Origin: Anaerofustis stercorihominis | GTDB lineage: Bacteria > Bacillota > Clostridia > Eubacteriales > Anaerofustaceae | Direction of reading: 5' to 3' | Length of the DNA: 39,474 bases | Assembly (NCBI RefSeq): GCF_005844425.1 | Contig: NZ_SPHL01000014.1 | Coordinates: 465-39,938, forward strand | In this document: piece after piece, positions 33,964 through 39,474 of the stretch | Layout: each line of letters starts with the position of its first letter | How positions within the stretch are numbered: position 1 is the first letter of the stretch | Program-made: the position numbers and the translations under genes | Notes under the pieces: generated by a model | Databases searched by the model: none | What the model saw: only the letters and a program-made list of their open reading frames with translations | Told to the model about the DNA's origin: nothing

Positions 33964-34115
33964 TGGGGTAGCGGTAGCATCGGTTCATGAGAAAATCGGG
34001 TATATTTTCCATGAAATCCCGATGCGTTATAAGGCTCCACGCCTAGTGGCGCCCTTTTATTCGACTTTTTTAGGCGAGTAAAAAAGTCGTGGGGTTTAAG
34101 GGGTGAAACCCCTTA
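33964..34115 (+). repeat. Structured repeat element, copy E10
   Basis: Arm 1: GCATCGG (33977-33983) pairs with CCGATGC (34019-34025). The inner stem GAAAATC/TATTTTC has a mismatch at the loop-closing pair; the loop is GGGTA. Arm 2: CGACTTTTTTA (34062-34072) pairs with TAAAAAAGTCG (34079-34089) around GGCGAG. The AAGGGG/CCCCTT end hairpin lies 4 bases before the stop of the acidic protein gene. Confidence 0.85.
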
Positions 34116-34119
34116 TCCA

Positions 34120-34872
34120 CTACCATCTTTCAATAGACCTATTCACAATATCAAGTAACTTCGGATTTCTCTTAAAGTCCTCAACCGTAAAATCGTCCAC
34201 TTCATCGGCAGTGTAATAATCCTTAATACCTCCGGGCTTTTTATTATCTTTAAGACTTCCCGCAGGAGAATAAGTGTTTTGCTCCTTATTAAGCACACGA
34301 CTTTCATAAACATTGTAGACATCCATTAATGGAACATCATCTCTGAAATATTTGGCAAAGTTTATAAAATCATCACTTCTAAGTACGCTTGGATCTTTAC
34401 CAATATTTCTAAGTTCATTTTCATTTGTTCTAAGGGATAACTCACTTGAAAGCCTGTTTAAAAGAACTTCCGATGTTGTATCCAAATTATTTGAATGTAG
34501 AAGTTCATTTAATACTTCGTTCATATCTTCATCTCCTAAAGATATGATTTCATCAGCATAATAATTTCCAAGCTTTGTCTGGCTTAAAGTGTCGTTGTCA
34601 GAATGTGTGATCTCTTCATCCATGAAGTTTTCCATATCAGAAAACTCATCAGCTTTTTGTTCATAATCTTCTTCGTAATCTTCATTAGGCTCTTCATCAA
34701 AATAAGTATCTTCCTCTTGTTCCCGCTCGTCGTCATAATATTCTTTTTCGGTACTTAAGCCCTCATCATACTCAGATGAATCGTAACCATATGAATCGTC
34801 ATAACTATCATAGTAATCTTCTTGATTTAAATCATCTTGTGAAAATGATTGTCCTTCGTAATTTTCTTCCAT
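34120..34872 (-). CDS. Acidic phage protein, scaffold candidate
   Basis: About 250 residues from the ATG preceded by AGGAGG; an upstream in-frame ATG adds 19 residues but has no ribosome site. The first hundred residues are extremely rich in Asp, Glu and Tyr (YDSSEYDEG, NEDYEEDYEQ). The C-terminal half is helical and mixed-charge, ending DIVNRSIERW. Acidic helical proteins encoded just before the coat gene are often scaffolds, so that is the best guess. Between it and the terminase there is no portal gene, only repeat elements. Confidence 0.55.
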   Translation of the reverse strand: MEENYEGQSFSQDDLNQEDYYDSYDDSYGYDSSEYDEGLSTEKEYYDDEREQEEDTYFDEEPNEDYEEDYEQKADEFSDMENFMDEEITHSDNDTLSQTKLGNYYADEIISLGDEDMNEVLNELLHSNNLDTTSEVLLNRLSSELSLRTNENELRNIGKDPSVLRSDDFINFAKYFRDDVPLMDVYNVYESRVLNKEQNTYSPAGSLKDNKKPGGIKDYYTADEVDDFTVEDFKRNPKLLDIVNRSIERW

Positions 34873-34986
34873 ATCATTTCCTCCTTTTCTTTTGTCCGGA
34901 CTTTTACCTTTAACGTAGGTAAGGCGCATAATTTATAGTCTTATGAAGACTTGACACTTTAAGCATTCCCACCCAAAACCACCCAT

Positions 34987-35012
34987 AAAAAAAGACACTT
35001 TTTTAAGTGCCT
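34987..35012 (-). terminator. Terminator upstream of the scaffold candidate
   Basis: On the minus strand GGCACTT-AAAA-AAGTGTC (one G-T pair) is followed by seven T residues. It would end transcripts arriving from the terminase side. Confidence 0.75.
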
Positions 35013-35329
35013 TTAAAGTTTTAAGATAAAATGAAATTACCCTCAAAACATTTTATTTATTTTTCCATAATATATAATAACATAACTTTTCAAAGTTTTA
35101 ATCCCAACATATTCCCATATTTTTAAACTATATTTATAATTATTTTGTTAGGATATTCTTGTTTAAAATTTATTACAAAATATTTAATATTTTTCTTAAT
35201 TTATATTATATTTTTACTTTAATACTATTGTTTCTAACATAAATTACAATATAATAAAATTTATTACGTATTATTTAATATTAAGATACATAATATTAAT
35301 CCTACTACATTATCCCAAACTATAAATAT

Positions 35330-35400
35330 CAAACCATAAAAAGCGAAACATTTCATTTTATTACCATGTTCTTTTTCATAACATAAAACCAATAAACATA
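35330..35400. repeat. Remnant of the ~55-bp tandem repeat
   Basis: One to two diverged units (AAAGCGAAAC, ATTTCATTTTATTACC, ATGTTC, ACATAAAACC) sit immediately before element E11, as in arrays 1 and 2. The stretch 35013-35330 is A/T-rich and no gene is seen in it. Confidence 0.55.
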
Positions 35401-35490
35401 AGGGGTAGCAGTAGCATCGGTTCATGAGAAAATCGGGTAGATTTTCCATGAAATCCCGATGCGTTACAAACCCCAAGCCCAGTGGCACAC
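35401..35490 (+). repeat. Structured repeat element, copy E11, truncated
   Basis: Arm 1 is complete: GCATCGG (35414-35420) pairs with CCGATGC (35456-35462) around GGGTA (35435-35439). The CCCAGTGGCAC linker follows, but arm 2 and the end hairpin are missing. Confidence 0.75.
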
Positions 35491-35532
35491 TTTTTTATTC
35501 AATTAAATTAACTTTTGTAAGACCAATAAATA

Positions 35533-35630
35533 GACGGGGTAGCGGTAGCTTTTGCCCAGTAAAACCCGAGCAGAGTTTTACTAGACGTTAAAAACATTAT
35601 AAGGAAATTCACCCAGTGGCACATTTTTTA
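35533..35630 (+). repeat. Structured repeat element, copy E12, partial
   Basis: After GGGGTAGCGGTAGC, inner arms AGTAAAAC (35558-35565) and GTTTTACT (35575-35582) enclose CCGAGCAGA. The outer arm is decayed and arm 2 is missing. It is a near-identical tandem copy of E13 (about 133-base period). Confidence 0.65.
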
Positions 35631-35664
35631 TTCAATTAAATTAACTTTTGTAAAACCAATAAAT

Positions 35665-35763
35665 AGTCGGGATGGCGGTAGCTTTTGCCCAGTAAAACCC
35701 GGGCAGAGTTTTACTAGACGTTAAAAACATTATAAGGAAATTCACCCAGTGGCACACTTTTCT
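35665..35763 (+). repeat. Structured repeat element, copy E13, partial
   Basis: Same arms as E12, with loop CCGGGCAGA. The repeated unit includes the flanking TTAAATTAACTTTTGTAA, so E12 and E13 arose by duplication of the element with its flank. Confidence 0.65.
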
Positions 35764-35792
35764 ATTCGATTAAATTAACTTTTGTAAGCCAA

Positions 35793-35880
35793 ATAGGCGG
35801 GGTAGCGGTAGCATCGGTTCATGAGAAAATCGGGTAGATTTTCCATGAAATCCCGATGCGTTAAAGCCTCCACGCATAGT
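35793..35880 (+). repeat. Structured repeat element, copy E14, truncated
   Basis: Arm 1: GCATCGG (35811-35817) pairs with CCGATGC (35853-35859) around GGGTA (35832-35836). The linker CCACGCATAGTG remains but arm 2 is lost. The third TTAAATTAACTTTTGTAA flank lies just before it. Confidence 0.75.
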
Positions 35881-35942
35881 GACATACTTTTTTATTCAGG
35901 TACATTAACTAAAATTAAGTATTATTAAACTAATAAATAAAT

Positions 35943-36095
35943 GGGATGGCGGTAGTGGTCGTTTCAAAAATCTCGGGTAGAGATTTTTAGAAAATCCGAC
36001 CACGTTATAAGCCCTCACGGCGCTTGAGTGAAAGCATTTTGTCCAGTATTTTTTGCTTTGGAAAAATACTGGTCGCTCTTTAGAGCGAAACCCTA
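35943..36095 (+). repeat. Structured repeat element, copy E15
   Basis: Arm 1: GTGGTCG (35955-35961) pairs with CGACCAC (35997-36003), and AAAAATCTC with GAGATTTTT perfectly, around GGGTA (35975-35979). Arm 2: CCAGTATTTTT (36043-36053) pairs with AAAAATACTGG (36062-36072) around TGCTTTGG. A GCTC/GAGC hairpin and CCCTAAA follow, and the terminase stop codon is in the last bases. Confidence 0.85.
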
Positions 36096-37661
36096 AATAA
36101 TTTTGATTTCCCCACCAAAATCACCGCCGCTTTTACCGGGCATTTCGGCTTTAAAGTGGAAAGTTCTCGGTTTAACTATTTTCTTTTTAACCATTTCCTG
36201 TTGTTCTCTTATGTGATAAGTAATAGCAAGCCCCATAACCAAATCATCATGAGCCCCAGCTGCCGCCTCAGGTCTTCCCTTTTCGTTTCTTACAAAACTT
36301 AACATCTCTTCTAAAGTAGCCTTATCAACTATTTTTTCTCCCTCTTCACGCACTATCTTTATTAGATTTGCTATTATTATCGGTCTTGTTATCCTTGTTG
36401 TTACAAAACCAAAGGAACTTATCATTCTTCCGGTATATGTATCTTCCCTTTTCCTTACATAAAGTTTAGGATAATCAAGCCTTTCAAGTTCCTTGTTTGG
36501 ATAGGTTGAAAAGTTTGTTTCAATTCCTATAAGCGCATCATTATAATACTTTCCAAGACAGTAAACCTGCCTTGCATATAAATCTTCATCAAACTTGTTT
36601 TTTAAAACAGCAACTTGATTTCCGGTAATATTATCTATTACGTGTGCCGTAAAATTATCGCTGCCTTCTCCTGCCGTATCTCCTCCAAGAACATAAAAAG
36701 AGCTTTTATCCACATCTTCGTAAATGTTTATAAAGCCCTTTTCATCTTCTATAAATTCTATGTTTTTTATTTCCTTTCCGTCATAATCATATTTAAAATA
36801 TCCTGTCTTTATGGGTTTTATATTCTTCTTTAACTGCCTTGTTACTGTGGATACATCAAACACACTATCACCCAAAACACCCCACATTCCAAGACAGTAC
36901 ACATTGTAATAGTATATATCCGTATCCTTGTAGCTTTCGAGTTCCTTTTTGTATTCATCATCTATAAAATGATTGTCTTTATAGGTAGTATGAAGATAGG
37001 TTGCTCTTCCGGTATCAATAAGGGAAGTCTTAATCCAGTGGTTTATGTCTATGGGATTTAAACTCATTACTATCTGCTTCTTTGTTTTACCACCCCTTAA
37101 ACGAACGTTAAGCTGTTTGTAGTCGTCTTCCTCTGCCTCACTGGCTTCTTCTATCCATACATCCGTTAATTCACCACTTTCAAAGGTTGTTGATTTTATC
37201 TTTTCTACATCATCAAGTCCTTTAAATATAATCTGGTTTAAATTCACCTTACAGGTAATGGTAAAATCGCTTTTGTTTATCAAAAATAAATCCCTAAGGT
37301 TCCACTTGTTTATTATCTGTTTAAAAAGTGCAAAGGTGGAAGTTCTGTTTGTATTTCCCGTCTTTCTTACAACAAGTATATTGCAAAGATTGTTTTTTAG
37401 TATCTTATAAATATATCTTTGGACTACAAAAACGCTCTTTCCGCTCCCCGCTCCTCCATAAAATATAAGTAACCTGTCATCATTATCCAAATATGGTATA
37501 TAAACCTCGTTAAATACCTTTTTAGATATTTCAATACTGTAACACTCATCATTTACTTTTTCTTTAAATGGACCTTCCATATTTTCAAGTTCACTGTTTC
37601 TGATTTCCTCTTTTAATTTTTCTATACTGTCCTTTCTTTTTTTATCTTTCAAAATAAACAT
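36093..37661 (-). CDS. Phage terminase large subunit
   Basis: This is the ATP-driven DNA packaging motor with nuclease. From the ATG at 37661 it has 522 residues. The Walker A motif GGAGSGKS is at 69-76, Walker B (VWIEEASE) near 168-175, and nuclease acidic residues at D328 (LGGDTAGEG), E381 (IGIETNF) and D472/D473 (GAHDDLVMG). The frame opens at 37697, but that stretch lies within a terminator hairpin. AGGAGG sits very close to the ATG, so the in-frame TTG nine bases later is another possible start. No small terminase is visible upstream, and the portal gene expected next is absent. Confidence 0.93.
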   Translation of the reverse strand: MFILKDKKRKDSIEKLKEEIRNSELENMEGPFKEKVNDECYSIEISKKVFNEVYIPYLDNDDRLLIFYGGAGSGKSVFVVQRYIYKILKNNLCNILVVRKTGNTNRTSTFALFKQIINKWNLRDLFLINKSDFTITCKVNLNQIIFKGLDDVEKIKSTTFESGELTDVWIEEASEAEEDDYKQLNVRLRGGKTKKQIVMSLNPIDINHWIKTSLIDTGRATYLHTTYKDNHFIDDEYKKELESYKDTDIYYYNVYCLGMWGVLGDSVFDVSTVTRQLKKNIKPIKTGYFKYDYDGKEIKNIEFIEDEKGFINIYEDVDKSSFYVLGGDTAGEGSDNFTAHVIDNITGNQVAVLKNKFDEDLYARQVYCLGKYYNDALIGIETNFSTYPNKELERLDYPKLYVRKREDTYTGRMISSFGFVTTRITRPIIIANLIKIVREEGEKIVDKATLEEMLSFVRNEKGRPEAAAGAHDDLVMGLAITYHIREQQEMVKKKIVKPRTFHFKAEMPGKSGGDFGGEIKII

Positions 37662-37686
37662 CTCCTCCTTTATTATTAATTTATAT

Positions 37687-37712
37687 AAAAAAGACACCCC
37701 TCGGTGTCTTTT
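37687..37712 (-). terminator. Terminator with GACACC/GGTGTC stem
   Basis: The stem GACACC/GGTGTC is extended by A and T runs, just downstream of the minus-strand gene ending at 37724. A near-identical copy lies at 39350-39376. Confidence 0.9.
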
Positions 37713-37723
37713 CTATTCTTAAT

Positions 37724-38434
37724 CTATTCTATCCCCATTAATTCCAAAGTTTCTTCAAGATCAACCCCCTCAGGCAGCTTCGTCCTGTCCATTTCTTCAA
37801 CAAGTCCGCCAAGCATTGCGTTTAAGAAATCAAGGTTATCTTTTTGTTCTGGTAGTTTGCTAATAACAACACTATAGTCACCTCTGCCAATATCAACATC
37901 ATCCTGCTTTTTGTATACATACATTACAGTTTTTTCTTTATTATCTATTATTTTGCTACCTTCATGTTCAAGTTGCTTTGCAAAGTATTTTTGTATTTCT
38001 TCTTTACTTATGTTTTTATTTTGTTCTATATACTTATTTGTTGCCATAACCGCATTTTTATAAGCTTCAGCATAATTATAAGAAGTAACCTTTATTTTTA
38101 CTTTAAAATATCTATTTTTTTGCTCTAATATACTTCCTTGATTTATTAATTCAAAACATTCTTCTTCCTCAATAATATTATATTCAATGTTTTTATTTAC
38201 TTTTTTTATTACATATACCTCTTTTGGATACATCAACATAATCATATTTTTATATTCAACTACATCTTCATCTTTTGAAGTTAAATACTCATAGCACTTA
38301 TTTTTTAAATCATTTGTAGGAATTTTATCATACATATAGAAAAAAAATAATAATAAGATTAATATAATAAAAAAACATATATTAAAAATTATTGTTTTTA
38401 TTTTATTAAAATTACGTTGACTTTTATTATACAT
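37724..38434 (-). CDS. Membrane-anchored protein, EEMDRTKLPEGVDLEE family
   Basis: The 236-residue protein has one N-terminal membrane helix (about 14-34), an external domain with a SYNYAEAYKNAVMATNKYIEQN segment, and a C-terminus reading NAMLGGLVEEMDRTKLPEGVDLEE. Two neighbours share the last motif, with identical DNA over 50 bases, although the rest of the proteins is diverged. It lies directly upstream of the terminase gene. Not recognised; a surface or lysogenic-conversion role is possible. Confidence 0.65.
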   Translation of the reverse strand: MYNKSQRNFNKIKTIIFNICFFIILILLLFFFYMYDKIPTNDLKNKCYEYLTSKDEDVVEYKNMIMLMYPKEVYVIKKVNKNIEYNIIEEEECFELINQGSILEQKNRYFKVKIKVTSYNYAEAYKNAVMATNKYIEQNKNISKEEIQKYFAKQLEHEGSKIIDNKEKTVMYVYKKQDDVDIGRGDYSVVISKLPEQKDNLDFLNAMLGGLVEEMDRTKLPEGVDLEETLELMGIE

Positions 38435-38478
38435 AACATATTCCTTTCTTTATCATTATATATTTTATTATAATATTA

Positions 38479-39180
38479 TCATTCTTTATGTATAATTATC
38501 TCTTCAAGATCAACCCCCTCAGGCAGCTTCGTCCTGTCCATTTCTTCAACTAGACCGCCAAGCATTGCGTTTACTAAGTCCATATTATTCTTTTGATTAG
38601 GAAGAGGGTAAATAATATAAGTTTTTATTTCCATTTTTGAACCGCCAATCTCATGTTCCTTACTACATCTATATACAATATTTGTAGTCATCTGGTTGTT
38701 TTGTATAATTAGCTGTCCTTCTTTTTCTAACTGTTCATAAAAATATTTTTGTATTGCTTCACGGTTTAAAGAATTATTTTTATTTATAAATTCATTTGTT
38801 TTTAAAACTGCATTCTTATATGCGTTTGCATAATTATAGCTTTTTACATTTATACTAACTTTTACATAAAATGACATATAAGATATATTCATAGAATTAC
38901 TATCAATAACTTCTCTATCTGTAATTGTATATGTAATATTATTCTTAATGAACTTTTCTATATCCTCTTCATTTGGATACATTATCTTTAATATTTTTAA
39001 ATAATTATCATTAACATTATTACATTCTTCTAAATAGATACTGCTTTTTTTATTCAAATCTTTTATAAGATAATCTTCTTCGCTTGGATTTAAAATAAAA
39101 AATAATACTATGACAACAATAAAAAGAAGTATAATTTTTATTGCTTTTTTTAATTTTTTATTGCTTTTGTAACTCATCAA
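38479..39180 (-). CDS. Membrane-anchored protein, second family member
   Basis: The 233-residue protein has the same plan as its neighbour at 37724. It has a lysine-rich start, one membrane helix (about 13-31), SYNYANAYKNAVLKTNEFINKN in the external part, and the shared end NAMLGGLVEEMDRTKLPEGVDLEE. The final few residues (IIIHKE) differ from the other two copies. A paralogue by duplication, with the C-terminal DNA kept nearly constant. Confidence 0.65.
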   Translation of the reverse strand: MMSYKSNKKLKKAIKIILLFIVVIVLFFILNPSEEDYLIKDLNKKSSIYLEECNNVNDNYLKILKIMYPNEEDIEKFIKNNITYTITDREVIDSNSMNISYMSFYVKVSINVKSYNYANAYKNAVLKTNEFINKNNSLNREAIQKYFYEQLEKEGQLIIQNNQMTTNIVYRCSKEHEIGGSKMEIKTYIIYPLPNQKNNMDLVNAMLGGLVEEMDRTKLPEGVDLEEIIIHKE

Positions 39181-39349
39181 TTTTCCCTTTAAATTTATAA
39201 ATTAATTTTAATAAATATTTTATATATCAATTTAACCTACTTTATATCTAAATATAACACAATATAATAATATTTTATATATTCAAATTATATAATATAA
39301 TATTTATTAGTTACACAATAAAAATTCTTAATATTCATTTTCACAAACA

Positions 39350-39376
39350 AAAAAAGACACCCCTCGGTGTCTTTTC
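39350..39376 (-). terminator. Terminator, duplicate of the one at 37687
   Basis: The stem GACACC (39356-39361)/GGTGTC (39366-39371) with T/A runs lies 11 bases past the stop of the partial gene at the window edge. The rest of 39181-39349 is very A/T-rich with no gene seen. Confidence 0.9.
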
Positions 39377-39386
39377 TATTCTTAAT

Positions 39387-39474
39387 CTATTCTATCCCCA
39401 TTATTTCCATTGTTTCTTCAAGATCAACCCCCTCAGGCAGCTTCGTCCTGTCCATTTCTTCAACAAGTCCTCCA
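39387..39474 (-). CDS. Third EEMDRTKLPEGVDLEE family member, C-terminal part
   Basis: Only the last 28 codons are in the window. They encode GGLVEEMDRTKLPEGVDLEE followed by TMEIMGIE, the same end as the gene at 37724 (TLELMGIE). The stop codon, following bases and terminator are also shared with that copy. The rest lies beyond the window. Confidence 0.75.
   Translation of the reverse strand, partial: GGLVEEMDRTKLPEGVDLEETMEIMGIE

Noticed and set aside
35264-35488. 74-residue minus-strand frame
   Set aside because: Covers element E11 and A/T-rich flank; no ribosome site, and codons follow the hairpin repeat.
5325-36095. Elements as integron attC sites
   Set aside because: Structure-over-sequence conservation next to stop codons is attC-like, but there are two or three hairpins, no recognisable R'/R'' core pair and no integron integrase in the window, and the genes keep normal phage and operon order.
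5325-36095. Elements as simple rho-independent terminators
   Set aside because: The closing GGGG/CCCC hairpins often lack a T run, and the long covarying arms with constant loops are not needed for termination.

Overview
The window reads as a low-GC, endospore-forming anaerobe of the Clostridia (Bacillota). The evidence is A/T-rich codon use, strong AGGAGG ribosome sites, a SpoIIID homologue next to a sporulation-type D,D-carboxypeptidase, a DegV protein, and a Csm-type CRISPR system. No rRNA, tRNA, integrase or IS transposase was found. All family assignments come from reading motifs; no database search was possible.

Layout. (1) 1-3540: two small membrane proteins, a D-Ala-D-Ala carboxypeptidase, then plus-strand spoIIID overlapping a membrane-anchored solute-binding-like protein. 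(2) 3539-12520: a minus-strand type III-A CRISPR-Cas locus, cas10-csm2-csm3-csm4-csm5-cas6, followed by a decayed array and csm6. Cas1 and Cas2 are absent. The repeats carry a type III-like handle (ACGAAAAC/ACGAGAAC) but are degenerate, and two large structured repeat elements interrupt or flank them. (3) 12785-19612: degV, a two-component system, and a divergent operon of an RsgI-like Asn-rich protein, a VTC-domain protein, DUF4956 and a CotH kinase-like protein. (4) 19721-21938: two membrane-anchored proteins of unknown function. (5) 22177-22642: a consensus promoter with an 18-bp palindrome in its spacer, two hydrophobic micropeptides and a ribbon-helix-helix protein. (6) 22663-39474: a minus-strand phage late region with large terminase, acidic scaffold candidate, coat, small head protein, adaptor, large tail protein, minor structural proteins, fibre, holin and endolysin. 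It looks podovirus-like because no tape measure or tail tube is visible. No portal gene is visible between terminase and coat, so the region may be defective.

The most unusual signal is a family of at least 15 intergenic structured elements (numbered E1-E15 here) in the CRISPR and phage regions. Each complete copy has a long hairpin whose arms differ between copies but stay self-complementary, around a near-constant GGGTA loop. A second hairpin behaves the same way around GGCGAG or GGCTTCGG/TGCTTTGG loops, and a short GGGG...CCCC hairpin closes the element. Plus-strand copies often end on or within a few bases of a minus-strand stop codon. Several loci are head-to-head pairs, and others are preceded by tandem ~55-bp repeats. 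Covarying stems with constant loops imply selection on folded RNA or single-stranded DNA. I do not recognise the family.
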